DNA of 64,000 nucleotides, taken from assembly GCA_965208605.1 (NCBI GenBank), contig OZ242345.1, positions 1,612,001 to 1,676,000 on the forward strand, read 5' to 3'. Position numbers and translations under genes: made by a program. The notes below the pieces were generated by a model, which saw only the letters and a program-made list of their open reading frames with translations, had not been told where the DNA came from and did no database searches. Positions 25,603 to 35,522 of this stretch are shown here, piece by piece (within the stretch, counting starts at the first letter, position 1; each line of letters opens with the position of its first letter). This DNA is from UBA9659 sp965208605. Lineage in GTDB: Bacteria > Pseudomonadota > Gammaproteobacteria > Pseudomonadales > Azotimanducaceae.

Positions 25603-27196
25603 TCAGTCCGGGATGCCTGCCGCGGGTGTCGACTCTTGTAATAACCCTTGTGACAAGAGGACCCGGCCGGTCATTTCTGCGGGCGGCGGCAAATCCATGA
25701 GTGCCAGCAGCGTCGGTGCCACATCACTAAGCAGCCCCCCCGCCGGGTCAAAACTTGCCTCCCGGGGACCAAGATAGACCAGCGGCACCAACTCGGCCGT
25801 GTGGGCGGTATGGGGTTGTTGGCTGGTTGAGTCCACGAGCTGTTCAACATTGCCATGGTCGGCGGTAATCAGGCATTGACCGCCTCGGGCTTCCAGCGCA
25901 GCTTTGATCCGCGCCAGGCACCGGTCAATACATTCAACCGCCTTAATGGAAGCGTCCAGATTACCGGTATGCCCTAGCATGTCTCCATTGGCATAGTTGC
26001 AGACAATCAACTGATAGGCGCCATGGGTGATCGCATGCACCAGCGCATCGGTGATTTCATTAGCACTCATCTCAGGTTGGAGGTCATAAGTTGCCACCTT
26101 GGGTGAGGGGATGAGCAGCCGCTCTTCACCAGCAAAGGGGGCTTCCCTACCGCCAGAGAAAAAGAAGGTGACATGTGCGTACTTCTCGGTCTCCGCTAAT
26201 CTCAGTTGTTTTTTGCCTAGTGATGCCAGATATTCGCCCAGGGAGTTATGCACCTCATCGGACGCAAAAGCGCAGGGGGTTTCCAAGTCGGTTGCATATT
26301 TTGTCATGGTGACAAACCGGCTGAGCTTCGGCTTTACCCGGCGCACAAAAGCATTGAACTCAGGGTCAACAAAACAACGGGTCAGTTGACGCGCTCGATC
26401 GGCGCGGAAGTTCATAAAAATAACCGCGTCCCCGTCTTCAAGGGTGCCCGGCTCAGTATCAACATCTGGAGCAACAATGACTGTGGGCTGGACAAATTCA
26501 TCCGACTCACCACGAGTGTATGCTTGATGCAGCGCATCCATGAGGGGAACTGCTAGTAAAGGCAGCAGCCCCTTGGGTCACCAGTTCGTAGGCGCGCTTG
26601 ATTCGCTCCCAACGATTATCCCGGTCCATAGCATAGTAGCGACCGACTATAGATAGGATGCCGCCGGCACCACCCGCGGTGAGCTGGCGTTGCAAAGCTT
26701 CCAGAGATTCACCCGCGGATTGGGGCGGCGTGTCCCGGCCATCTAAGAAGGCATGCACATAAACCCTGGCGACCCCACGGCGCCGGGCAAGCTCAATGGT
26801 CGCCTTAAAGTGCTCCACATGACTATGCACTCCACCCGGCGACACCAAGCCAAACAAATGCAGTGCCTTATCGGTCTGCTGGATGCTTTCCATACACGAT
26901 AGCAGCACCGGATTGCTGAAAAAGTGCTGTGCATGGATCGCCTGGTTGATCCGGCTCAGACTCTGACGAATCACTCTGCCCGCACCCAGACTCAGATGCC
27001 CGACCTCAGAATTACCCATCTGCCCCTGAGGTAGCCCGACATCCGTCCCCGAGGCCGAAATCAAACAATGGGCATGCGCTTCCCAGAGATGATCCCAGAC
27101 GGGCGTGTCGGCAAGCGCTATGGCGTTGTCATGCGTCTCTTCTCGGTACCCCCAGCCATCAAGAATGATAAGCAGAGTAGGTGGTGTATCTGTCAT
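25603..27196 (-). pseudogene. gpmI: Phosphoglycerate mutase GpmI, frameshifted
   Basis: The cofactor-independent enzyme (normally ~510 aa) is split over two frames. The N-terminal part (27196 to about 26545) has LIILDGWGYRE, catalytic Ser in GQMGNSEVGH and LDGRDTPPQSAG. The C-terminal part (from about 26541) has DEFVQPTVIV, ITADHGNVEQ, HTAHTAELVPLVYLG. The join follows AAAFTSS, where deleting one C of a CCCC run (GGGG at 26544-26547 on the plus strand) would give a continuous reading SSSLMDALHQAYTRGES. This is either a real single-base insertion or a sequencing error. The catalytic residues all look intact. Confidence 0.9.
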
Positions 27197-27315
27197 GCGG
27201 GAACATACCTGAACCTTGGGTGCTCGGATTTTACCGATAAGCCTGCGGATAAAGAATAGTTTATGCGGTAAATGTTGAACATGTTTTTAATAGGCCGTCA
27301 GAATCAAAGAACCCT

Positions 27316-27348
27316 GTCCCTTGAATATCTGGTGCCCTGCCCCTATAT
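27316..27348 (+). promoter_or_regulatory. RpoH-type heat-shock promoter before grpE
   Basis: CTTGAA at 27320-27325, preceded by CCC, a 14-nt spacer, then CCCCTATAT at 27340-27348. This agrees closely with the sigma-32 consensus (CTTGAA, 13-15 nt, CCCCATnT). The grpE start is about 50 bp downstream. Confidence 0.85.
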
Positions 27349-27400
27349 AGTGTTCCCGTATAGTCGGCGGTAGCACTTGAACATAGAGCACATAGAGGGC

Positions 27401-28135
27401 ATGGAGAGCAACCCAGCAATGAATGATAGCGCCTCAGGTGACACCACTCAGGACAGGCCACAAAAGAGGGCCGAGGACGACACCGCTGCCCATGCGACTG
27501 ACGAGGACCGGGCAACCGACGCCCCAAGGGATACGGCATCGGTAGCAGAAGGTGCTATAGAAGAGACACCAGATATAGCAGAGACGCCGGATTTAGAAGA
27601 GACACCTTCTTTAGAAGAGACACAAGAGCAAAAGCTAGAAGAGGCTATGGCAGAAGTAGCAAAGTTTCGGGACCTGGCACTCCGGGCAGAGGCGGAAATG
27701 CAGAATCTGCGCCGCCGTACCCAACGTGATATTGAAAACGCCCACAAGTACGGCTTGGAACGGTTTCTACAAAACCTCCTCCCGGTCCTGGACAGTCTGG
27801 ATAAGGCAGTTGAGACCCCGCATAGCGGCACCCGGACTGAGGATGAACACCCGATTCTTGAGGGGGTCCGGCTCTGCCACAAGTTACTGCTAGACACTCT
27901 TGCCAAAGAGCAGGTAGCGATCATTGATCCTGAGGGTGCACCCTTTGACCCTAATGAGCATGAGGCAATAGCCATGGTGGAGCAGCATGATATGGAGCCG
28001 AACTCGGTGGTGACCGTGGTCCAAAAGGGATACAAGTTAAACAACAGATTGGTGCGGCCGGCCACGGTAATGGTCAACAAGTTACCTGAGGCAGACGCCG
28101 ATGCATCCAAAGAAGCAAACAAGAGCATCACTTAG
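27401..28135 (+). CDS. grpE: Nucleotide exchange factor GrpE
   Basis: 244 aa from ATG at 27401; the TTG at 27377 would add 8 residues and ATG at 27422 is also possible. The first ~75 residues are acidic and low-complexity (repeats like ETPDIAETPDLEETPSLEET). The GrpE domain follows: a long coiled coil with EAEMQNLRRRTQRDIENAHK, then GYKLNNRLVRPATVMVNK at the end. It releases ADP from DnaK. An RpoH-type promoter lies directly upstream, and dnaK follows. Confidence 0.95.
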   Translation: MESNPAMNDSASGDTTQDRPQKRAEDDTAAHATDEDRATDAPRDTASVAEGAIEETPDIAETPDLEETPSLEETQEQKLEEAMAEVAKFRDLALRAEAEMQNLRRRTQRDIENAHKYGLERFLQNLLPVLDSLDKAVETPHSGTRTEDEHPILEGVRLCHKLLLDTLAKEQVAIIDPEGAPFDPNEHEAIAMVEQHDMEPNSVVTVVQKGYKLNNRLVRPATVMVNKLPEADADASKEANKSIT

Positions 28136-28177
28136 CATTTAATAAACGACGGTGGGGAAGTGCCACTCAGCCAGAGG

Positions 28178-28205
28178 CTTGAATTACACACTTTCATACC
28201 GATAT
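28178..28205 (+). promoter_or_regulatory. RpoH-type heat-shock promoter before dnaK
   Basis: CTTGAA at 28178-28183, then a 14-nt spacer and ACCGATAT at 28198-28205, a weaker match to CCCCATnT than at grpE. The dnaK start is 48 bp further on. Confidence 0.7.
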
Positions 28206-28252
28206 AGAAAAGTAGCACCGGCTTTGGTGCTGGGAAAATTGGAGAACCTACA

Positions 28253-30163
28253 ATGAGCAAAATTATTGGAATAGATCTGGGTACCACTAACTCCTGTGTC
28301 GCCATCATGGAAGGCAAGGACCCGAGAATCGTGGAAAACTCAGAGGGCGAGCGCACCACACCGTCCGTCGTGGGCTACACTGACGAGGATGAAATTCTCG
28401 TTGGACAGGCCGCGAAGCGACAAGCGGTAACCAATCCTAAAAACACACTGGCAGCAGTTAAACGTCTCATCGGGCGCAAATTTAACGACAAGATCGTGCA
28501 GCGCGATATAAAAATGGTGCCCTATGAGATAGTCGCGGCGGAAAATGGCGATGCATGGGTAGCGGTGAAGGGCAAGCAGATGGCGCCCCCGCAAATTTCC
28601 GCCCAGGTCTTGGCTAAGATGAAGAAGACCGCCGAGGATTATCTTGGTGAAGAGGTCAAGGAAGCAGTCATCACTGTCCCCGCGTATTTCAATGACTCTC
28701 AACGTCAGGCAACAAAAGACGCCGGCAAAATTGCCGGGCTGGACGTCAAACGCATCATCAATGAGCCAACTGCCGCGGCCCTGGCTTATGGCGTGGACAA
28801 GGCAAGTGGCGACTCCACCCTGGCGGTCTACGATCTGGGCGGTGGCACCTTTGATATATCCATTATTGAAATAGCCGATGTTGACGGTGAAAAGCAGTTT
28901 GAAGTGCTGTCCACCAACGGCGACACCTTCTTAGGCGGTGAAGACTTTGACCTGCGGTTGATTGACTACCTCGCCGACGAGTTCAAGAAAGAACATGGCA
29001 TGGATCTGCACAACGATCCGCTGGCACTACAACGGCTGAAAGAAGCCGCCGAGAAAGCCAAAATAGAGCTGTCCAGTAGCGGCCAGACTGAGGTAAATCT
29101 GCCCTACATTACGGCGGATGCCACTGGTCCCAAACACCTGGTCATCAAGGTGACTCAAGCGAAGTTGGAGTCGCTGGTAGAAGACCTCGTGGAGCGGACC
29201 CTGGGACCCGTCCGCACCGCCTTGAAGGATGCTGATGTCGGGGTCTCTGATATCAATGACATTATCCTTGTCGGCGGGCAGATCCGTATGCCGCTTGTCC
29301 AGAAGAAGGTGAAAGAATTTTTTGGCAAGGAACCGAGAAAGGATGTGAATCCGGACGAAGCAGTCGCCATGGGGGCGGCAATTCAGGCGGCAGTCCTGTC
29401 TGGAGATGTGAAGGATGTGTTGCTCCTGGATGTAACGCCGCTATCACTGGGTATTGAAACTATGGGCGGGGTGATGAGTGCTTTGATTGAGAAGAACACC
29501 ACCATCCCTACTCAGAAGGCACAGGTATTCTCAACCGCCGAGGATAATCAACCGGCGGTGACCATCCATGTGATGCAGGGCGAGCGCAAACAGGCGAAAC
29601 AAAACAAGTCGCTGGGTCAGTTTGACCTGGCAGAGATTCCGCCCGCGCCGCGAGGCACGCCGCAGATTGAGGTGAGTTTTGACCTGGATGCCAACGGCAT
29701 ACTGAATGTCTCGGCAAAAGACAAGGCAACCAACAAAGAGCAGTCCATTGTCATCAAGGCTTCTAGCGGTCTGTCGGAAGAAGAGATAGCGAAGATGGTG
29801 CAGGACGCTGAATCGCATGCTGAGGAAGATCGACAATTTGAGGAACTGGTCTCCGTGCGCAATGTCGCTGAGGGGGTAATGCATGCTACGCGCAAATCCC
29901 TAGAAGAAGCCGGGGACAAGATTGAGGATAGCGAAAAGTCAGCTATTGAAGGTGCCATCACCGCGCTGGAAGAAGCGATTAAAACTGACGACAAGGATGA
30001 CATCCAAGCCAAGGCCCAGGCACTGACTGAAGCCTCAGCGCCATTGATGGAAAAGATCTACGCCCAGGCGAATGCAGATGCAGCAGGTGATACCGAGGCG
30101 AGTAGCGAAGCCCCGGATGCTGTTGATGCCGAGTTTGAAGAGATTAAGGACGAGGACAAATAA
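28253..30163 (+). CDS. dnaK: Molecular chaperone DnaK (Hsp70)
   Basis: 636 aa. KIIGIDLGTTNSCVAIMEG begins the ATPase domain. LAVYDLGGGTFDISIIE and IILVGGQIRMPLVQ follow. The last has Ile for the more usual Thr. The substrate domain begins after LLLDVTPLSLGIETMGG, and the C-terminus ends in EIKDEDK. The start has GGAGA 8 nt upstream. With GrpE and DnaJ it forms the main folding chaperone. It is distinct from HscA at 4944-6845. Confidence 0.98.
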   Translation: MSKIIGIDLGTTNSCVAIMEGKDPRIVENSEGERTTPSVVGYTDEDEILVGQAAKRQAVTNPKNTLAAVKRLIGRKFNDKIVQRDIKMVPYEIVAAENGDAWVAVKGKQMAPPQISAQVLAKMKKTAEDYLGEEVKEAVITVPAYFNDSQRQATKDAGKIAGLDVKRIINEPTAAALAYGVDKASGDSTLAVYDLGGGTFDISIIEIADVDGEKQFEVLSTNGDTFLGGEDFDLRLIDYLADEFKKEHGMDLHNDPLALQRLKEAAEKAKIELSSSGQTEVNLPYITADATGPKHLVIKVTQAKLESLVEDLVERTLGPVRTALKDADVGVSDINDIILVGGQIRMPLVQKKVKEFFGKEPRKDVNPDEAVAMGAAIQAAVLSGDVKDVLLLDVTPLSLGIETMGGVMSALIEKNTTIPTQKAQVFSTAEDNQPAVTIHVMQGERKQAKQNKSLGQFDLAEIPPAPRGTPQIEVSFDLDANGILNVSAKDKATNKEQSIVIKASSGLSEEEIAKMVQDAESHAEEDRQFEELVSVRNVAEGVMHATRKSLEEAGDKIEDSEKSAIEGAITALEEAIKTDDKDDIQAKAQALTEASAPLMEKIYAQANADAAGDTEASSEAPDAVDAEFEEIKDEDK

Positions 30164-30184
30164 TCTCTTCCATGCTGGCGCCGC

Positions 30185-30300
30185 AACGTGTTACTTCCCG
30201 CCTTACCCCGTCATTCTCGTCACCCCAGTCGGCACCGCCATCGGCTGGGGTGACGGGAATCCAGAATGGCGGTGGCCTAAGCCGCCTGAATGGAGCGGGA
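30185..30300. repeat. Dispersed repeat copy between dnaK and dnaJ
   Basis: CCGTCATTCTCGTCACCCC, a hairpin (CCCAGTC and GACGGG around ACCGCCATCGGC), and GGGAATCCAGAATGGCGG follow the dnaK stop. GTTCCTCTGGGTTCTTTGATT precedes dnaJ. The gap holds no gene. Confidence 0.75.
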
Positions 30301-30378
30301 ACACGGCATAGATTAACGGCGAGTAGCAAGCAATACCGCTCGTTCCTCTGGGTTCTTTGATTCTGACAGGGTTCTAAG

Positions 30379-31494
30379 ATGGCAAAACGCGACTACTACA
30401 CGGTGCTCGGTGTCGAAAGAGACGCTTCTGAACAGGACATTAAGAAGGCCTATCGCCGTCTTGCCATGAAGTATCATCCTGACAGAAATCAGGCGGACGC
30501 GGACGCGGAAGAACGTTTCAAGGAAGCCAGCGAAGCGGCGGAAGTTCTGACGGACAAGGAAAAACGATCGACCTATGACCAGTTCGGGCATGAGGGCCTG
30601 AGCGGCACCATGTCCGGTGGCTTCGGCGGCGGCAGCTTCAGTTCCATCTTTGAGGATGTTTTTGGCGATATTTTCAGCACCAATGGGCGCGGCCGTGGTG
30701 GTCCCAGACCCGGCTCTGACTTAAAGTATGTCCTGACCCTTGATCTGGAAGAAGCGGTCAAAGGCTGTAGCCCGACCATCAAGTTCTCAACACTTGCCGA
30801 ATGTATGGAGTGCCTTGGCTCCGGCGCGAAAAAGGGAAGTTCCCCGGTGGATTGCGTGCAATGTGCCGGACGCGGCCAGGTCGCCGCCCGGCATGGCATC
30901 TTCTCAATGCAACAAACCTGCCCCAGGTGTCATGGCAAGGGCAAGATAATTGCTGACCCCTGCACAAGATGCCAGGGTCAAGGGCGGGTAGAAGAACAGA
31001 AGGCACTTTCCGTTAAAGTACCTCCAGGGGTTGATACCGGGGACCGGGTCCGGCTCTCGGGCCAGGGTGAGGCCGGCGCTCAGGGGGGACCGCCCGGCGA
31101 TCTTTATGTGCAGATGGATGTCCGGGAGCACAAAATCTTCATCCGTAATGGTGAGCATCTGCACTGTGAAGTGCCGGTTAGTTTCGCCGATGCTGCGCTC
31201 GGTGGCGACTTAGAAGTACCAACGCTTAAGGGCAAAGTCAGCCTGAAAATCCCTCCCGAAACACAGACCGGCAAACTCTTCCGGGTGCGTGGCAAGGGTG
31301 TCAATATGAATCAAGTCAGGCGCGGGGCAATCGGTGACCTCTATTGCCGGGTGGTCGTGGAAACACCGGTGAAACTCACCAAGAAACAAAAAGAACTACT
31401 CCAAGAATTCGCCGACATAGCAAAGGACGAACAGTCTCCGAAACGCTCCAAATGGTTTGATAGTGTTAAGAAATTTATTGACGCGTCGGAATAA
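30379..31494 (+). CDS. dnaJ: Co-chaperone DnaJ (Hsp40)
   Basis: 371 aa type I Hsp40. The J-domain has YHPDRN (residues 32-37), then a G/F-rich stretch (GGFGGGSFSSIFEDVFGD). The zinc-finger repeats are CMECLGSG, CVQCAGRG, CPRCHGKG and CTRCQGQG. The peptide-binding barrels follow. It delivers unfolded substrates to DnaK and stimulates its ATPase. It lies 215 bp after dnaK with a repeat between, and no own heat-shock promoter is obvious. Confidence 0.97.
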   Translation: MAKRDYYTVLGVERDASEQDIKKAYRRLAMKYHPDRNQADADAEERFKEASEAAEVLTDKEKRSTYDQFGHEGLSGTMSGGFGGGSFSSIFEDVFGDIFSTNGRGRGGPRPGSDLKYVLTLDLEEAVKGCSPTIKFSTLAECMECLGSGAKKGSSPVDCVQCAGRGQVAARHGIFSMQQTCPRCHGKGKIIADPCTRCQGQGRVEEQKALSVKVPPGVDTGDRVRLSGQGEAGAQGGPPGDLYVQMDVREHKIFIRNGEHLHCEVPVSFADAALGGDLEVPTLKGKVSLKIPPETQTGKLFRVRGKGVNMNQVRRGAIGDLYCRVVVETPVKLTKKQKELLQEFADIAKDEQSPKRSKWFDSVKKFIDASE

Positions 31495-31557
31495 CCATCG
31501 GTACTGGAAAAGATGATGTTGGGAAAAGAGATGTTGGAAGAAGATAGTGGAAAAGAC

Positions 31558-32370
31558 ATGCGCAAGGTGGTCAGAACAGGGCTGGTAGGCGCCGCCGGGA
31601 AGATGGGCCGACAACTGGTGTCCTTGCTCAACAGTGCCGAGGCGCTGACCTTGACCGCCGCCATTGAACAGCCGGGACACCCGAGTATCGGCACCGATGC
31701 GGGTGCCCTTGCCGGGGTGGGCAAGACTGGCGTGTCTATTGGCGATGATTTGTCTTCGGTACTTCCTGAGCTTGATGTCCTGATTGACTTCACCATAGCG
31801 GAAGCCACTGCCAGGCATCTTGACCTGTGCCGTCAAACCGGCACCAGCATGGTGATTGGGACGACTGGCATGAGTGATGCCGACCAAGCGCGTCTGCATG
31901 CGGCCGGGGCAGACATTGGCATAGTCTTTTCCAGCAATTACAGCCTCGGCATCAATACATTGTTCAAACTGGTGGAAACGGCAGCCGCCATGTTGGGCGA
32001 TGCGGTGGATATAGAAATCATTGATACCCATCATCGCCACAAGGTAGATGCCCCCTCGGGCACCGCGCTGACTCTGGGAGACCGGATCGCGAAGACCCTG
32101 GGACGCCAACTCAAAGATAGTGCCGTCTTTGGTCGACATGGCATCACCGAGGAAAGAAAGCGCGAATCAATTGGCTTTCACGCCGTTCGTGCCGGGGATA
32201 CAGTGGGTGAACATAGAGTCATCTTTGCCGGTGTCGGGGAGCAGCTGGAAATTTCCCACCGGGCGCATACCAGAGCAAATTTTGCCGAGGGTGCCCTGCA
32301 GGCCACCCGCTGGATAAGCTCCCAGCCGGCCGGCGTGTACGACATGCTGGATGTCCTCGGCATCGCCTGA
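31558..32370 (+). CDS. dapB: 4-hydroxy-tetrahydrodipicolinate reductase
   Basis: 270 aa from ATG at 31558 (MRKVVRTGLVGAAGKMGRQ). Upstream in-frame ATGs exist at 31513 and 31531 but precede non-conserved residues. The NAD(P) site is GLVGAAGKMG, the catalytic region is DTHHRHKVDAPSGTA. It makes tetrahydrodipicolinate for lysine and peptidoglycan. Its length matches E. coli DapB (273 aa). The neighbour dnaJ is 63 bp upstream, as in many gammaproteobacteria. Confidence 0.96.
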   Translation: MRKVVRTGLVGAAGKMGRQLVSLLNSAEALTLTAAIEQPGHPSIGTDAGALAGVGKTGVSIGDDLSSVLPELDVLIDFTIAEATARHLDLCRQTGTSMVIGTTGMSDADQARLHAAGADIGIVFSSNYSLGINTLFKLVETAAAMLGDAVDIEIIDTHHRHKVDAPSGTALTLGDRIAKTLGRQLKDSAVFGRHGITEERKRESIGFHAVRAGDTVGEHRVIFAGVGEQLEISHRAHTRANFAEGALQATRWISSQPAGVYDMLDVLGIA

Positions 32371-32389
32371 TATCGCCATCGCCTGATTC

Positions 32390-32665
32390 GCCTCGGCCTC
32401 GCAATGACGGCGCGGGGCCGCGCTCCTTCTGGCGACTTACGGCGCCCCGCGCCGTCATTTCTCGCCACAGCCCCCGCTTTGCTCTGCTCCGCTGTCATTC
32501 TCGAGCTTGCTCGGGAATCCAGAGGAACAAAGCCAACCACCTGTGATATTCCCGCTACCCAGCAACGGGGGTGGCCTGGGCGTATTGGGGAGGGTGACAG
32601 CAAGAACACGAGAGCACAAGATCTGGATTCCCGAGCAAGCCAAAGAATGACGGCGCTGGGCTCAA
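32390..32665. repeat. Dispersed repeats between dapB and the TonB receptor
   Basis: At least three partial units occur: GAATGACGG-type and CGCGCCGTCATTTCTCG at 32400-32465, an inverted core TCATTCTCGAGCTTGCTCGG with GAATCCAGAGGAAC at about 32497-32528, and TCTGGATTCCCGAGCAAGCC with AAAGAATGACGGCG at about 32622-32655. I see no gene in this gap. Confidence 0.75.
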
Positions 32666-32689
32666 GTAAGAACACATCTCATTAGTTGT

Positions 32690-32708
32690 TGATAACCATT
32701 CTCATTTA
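32690..32708 (-). promoter_or_regulatory. Fur-like box before the TonB receptor gene
   Basis: Read on the minus strand the site is AAATGAGAATGGTTATC followed by AA, close to Fur sites of the form AATGAnAATnATTATC. It is about 45 bp upstream of the receptor start, so iron-dependent repression is likely. Confidence 0.6.
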
Positions 32709-32749
32709 ATTTAGCCTAGCCACTCCTTCAACACCGGGCTACATGATCG

Positions 32750-35137
32750 ATGAGACACCTATTAAAACATGCTGTTGGCGTGTCTTGCCTGATTCTTGTG
32801 TCTGTTGTTGTGTCCGTGTCCGCAGTTACCTCTGTTTTTACCTCCGTTTTTATCTCTGTTTTAACATTCGCTTTTATATCATCCCCCGCCCTGGCAAATG
32901 ACGACCCGCCACTCGAGCGAGAAGTGCTTTATAGTGAGGAAGTCATCATCCTCGGGAGCCGAGTAAAAGAACGGCAGATTACCGGTGCCGCCCAATACAT
33001 TGACACAGCAGCCTTGGAGAAATTTTTCTACGCGGACATTCAACGTCTACTGCGTCAAGCCCCCGGGGTTTCCATTCAGGTTGAAGATGGCTACGGACTC
33101 CGCCCCAACATCAGCATCCGTGGTGTAGCCACCGAGAGAAGCGGGCGCATCACACTCCTGGAAGATAATGTGCTCATCGCGCCAGCACCCTACGCGGCAC
33201 CTTCCGCCTACTACTTCCCAACGACCGGTCGTATCAGTGCTATAGAAATTTTGAAGGGACCCTCGGCAATCACCCAGGGGCCCTACACCATTGGTGGCGC
33301 CATCAATATGCTCTCAACGCCCATTCCAACGCCGTATCAGGGGAGCTTGCTGATAGAAACAGATGCAGACCACAGCTACCGGGCACACCTGGCTTATGGG
33401 GGTACTCATGCCACTGGCCTCGGGTTTTTGCTGGAAACCCATCAATGGCAATCCGATGGCTTTCAGGATATTGATCGTAGCAACAACAACACCGGGCTAA
33501 ACGTTGCCGACTACACCATCAAACTTGCCCACACCTCGGCAGATGCCCGACACAGCATACAACTCAAACTGCAACAGGCTGAGCAGGAGTCAAACCAGAC
33601 CTATCTCGGCTTAACGGACGCCGACTTCAAGGATGATGCCTTTCGCCGCTATGGCGTATCGGCCCTGGACAAGATCGATACCAAACACACCCAACAAATG
33701 CTGAGCTATCAGTTTCACATCTCTGATACCCTGAGTTTCTTTACCACCCTATACAACAACGAACACCGCCGCGACTGGTTCAAAACCGAGGGGATTGATC
33801 TGGATGGCAGCCACATGGCGGCCGAGCAGGTGCCCATCGGCTGGCTAAAAATTGTCCAGAGCATCAACACCAACACGAGTCTTGGTGCCTTCATGCCCGC
33901 CCAGTTGCAAGCAATCCTGGACGGCGAAGCGGACACCCCGCCCGGGAGCATTCAACTCCGCTCCAACTACCGGGAATATTTTTCCCGGGGCATCCAGCTC
34001 AAATTGACATGGGACACCAGCCTCGGTGCTAGCCAGCATGCCATTGAAGCGGGTCTGCGTTCCCATCAAGATGAAGAAGACCGATTGCAAAGAGACAGCA
34101 GCTATCATCAACAGGCAGGGCAACTCATGCGGGATGATGTCGGCATCTGGGGTAACGCGGGCAACCGAATTCAAGCCGCCGAGGCCTGGTCTTTCTATAT
34201 CTATGACCGGATTGCATGGGGAGACTGGGTCTTCTCCCCCGGTATCAGGCACGAAAATATCCACCAAAAGCGTACCACCTGGGCAACTCAAGCTGCTGAC
34301 CTGACAGCTACTGCCCTGACAACTGCCAGTCCGGCATCAGATGCCAGAGCAACTGTAGGTGCCAGAGCAAGCGCGCCCAGCCAGCGGCGTAACACCACCG
34401 AAGTATGGCTACCCGGCCTGGGGCTGCTGTATTCAGTCAATGAGCAACTCGTCTTGCTGGCAGGTATTCATCACGGATTCACGGCACCCAGCAACTCGCC
34501 TGGTGTTAAGGAGGAGTCCGCCATCAACTATGAGTTGGGCTTCCGATACACCCGCGGAGACCTGGCACTGGATACGCTCTATTTCCACAGTGACTATGAT
34601 AATTTGCTGGGGGAATGTACCGCCTCTTCCGGTTCTGAGTGCACGCCAGGCGATGCCTTCAACGGCGATGCGGCGACTGTGCGGGGGGTTGAAATCATGT
34701 TGACGACTAGTTTCACCGCCAGCGAAGGCTACCGGATTCCATTATCGTTTAACTACACCTATACAGACAGTAGATTTGATTCCGATGTTGCTGCTACTGA
34801 CTTTTTCGGAGATGTCCGGCGCGGCGACCCCATCCCCTACATTCCTGAGCAACAGTACAACCTTTCCCTAGGCATAGAAGCCAACCGATGGACGACCTAT
34901 CTCAACCTGGGCTATGTCAGCGCCGTGTGTGTGCGTGCTTCTTGTGGCGAATTTGAAAAAACAGAGGCTACCGTAACACTTGATCTGAGTGTGCATTTTG
35001 CGCTGAGTGAGCACCTCGCTTTATTTGGCAAGGTTGAGAACCTGACAGACGCCCAACACCTACTAGGACGACATCCTTATGGCGCCCGGCCGAACAAAGA
35101 CCAGACCACCACCCTGGGTTTGAAACTGGATTTCTAA
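32750..35137 (+). CDS. TonB-dependent outer-membrane receptor
   Basis: 795 aa. A long signal segment (residues 1-50) contains Val/Ser-rich repeats (SVVVSVSAVTSVFTSV). The TonB box-like part EEVIILGSR is at about residue 63. The plug domain has LLRQAPGVSIQ and RPNISIRGVATERSGRITLLE, and the beta-barrel ends with a C-terminal Phe (GLKLDF), as is usual for outer-membrane assembly. The plug sequence resembles FecA-like siderophore receptors. The Fur-like box upstream supports iron uptake. The barrel has an Ala/Thr-rich loop with short repeats (residues about 520-545). Substrate unknown. Confidence 0.88.
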   Translation: MRHLLKHAVGVSCLILVSVVVSVSAVTSVFTSVFISVLTFAFISSPALANDDPPLEREVLYSEEVIILGSRVKERQITGAAQYIDTAALEKFFYADIQRLLRQAPGVSIQVEDGYGLRPNISIRGVATERSGRITLLEDNVLIAPAPYAAPSAYYFPTTGRISAIEILKGPSAITQGPYTIGGAINMLSTPIPTPYQGSLLIETDADHSYRAHLAYGGTHATGLGFLLETHQWQSDGFQDIDRSNNNTGLNVADYTIKLAHTSADARHSIQLKLQQAEQESNQTYLGLTDADFKDDAFRRYGVSALDKIDTKHTQQMLSYQFHISDTLSFFTTLYNNEHRRDWFKTEGIDLDGSHMAAEQVPIGWLKIVQSINTNTSLGAFMPAQLQAILDGEADTPPGSIQLRSNYREYFSRGIQLKLTWDTSLGASQHAIEAGLRSHQDEEDRLQRDSSYHQQAGQLMRDDVGIWGNAGNRIQAAEAWSFYIYDRIAWGDWVFSPGIRHENIHQKRTTWATQAADLTATALTTASPASDARATVGARASAPSQRRNTTEVWLPGLGLLYSVNEQLVLLAGIHHGFTAPSNSPGVKEESAINYELGFRYTRGDLALDTLYFHSDYDNLLGECTASSGSECTPGDAFNGDAATVRGVEIMLTTSFTASEGYRIPLSFNYTYTDSRFDSDVAATDFFGDVRRGDPIPYIPEQQYNLSLGIEANRWTTYLNLGYVSAVCVRASCGEFEKTEATVTLDLSVHFALSEHLALFGKVENLTDAQHLLGRHPYGARPNKDQTTTLGLKLDF

Positions 35138-35235
35138 GTCAGGCTCCTGGACATATAACTCGCCTTCCTTTTTCAGTCTGTCTGGACTGGAGGAGGGAGT
35201 GCCGTTCATAACGAATAATTGTGTTGTAGGTGTTT

Positions 35236-35421
35236 CTAACTTTGTTGGACTGCAGCACGTTTCGGACGAGGCTTCAATTCACCATTACAGTTTTTACAAA
35301 TTTGATTTTGTTTAGTGGCACACGGAACACAGTAGCTACATTCATACGAGCAAATCATGGCTTCTGATGTGTTGTCGAGTTTGCCTCCACATGCCAAGCA
35401 TTCGGATTTCATTTCTAACAT
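35236..35421 (-). CDS. DUF1272 zinc-ribbon protein
   Basis: 61 aa with CLACGG, CSYECSYCVPC and CKNCNGEL, four CxxC-like pairs for two metal sites, and the C-terminus LKPRPKRA. MLEMKSECLACGGKL with ICSYECSYC is the DUF1272 pattern. Its role is unknown. It stands alone between the TonB receptor and the restriction-modification region. Confidence 0.85.
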   Translation of the reverse strand: MLEMKSECLACGGKLDNTSEAMICSYECSYCVPCATKQNQICKNCNGELKPRPKRAAVQQS

Positions 35422-35522
35422 TGGAGTAATTCCTTAATCAAATGATTCAGTCTAGGTTTGATAATAATTATGGCCTTCCGAGATATTATGCTTTAGGTCA
35501 GCCTTGGCGGGCCTTGTCCCAA

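Noticed and set aside
27448..28131. Long minus-strand frame (227 aa, Ser-rich)
   Set aside because: It is the complement of grpE; the Ser-rich composition follows from the grpE codons.
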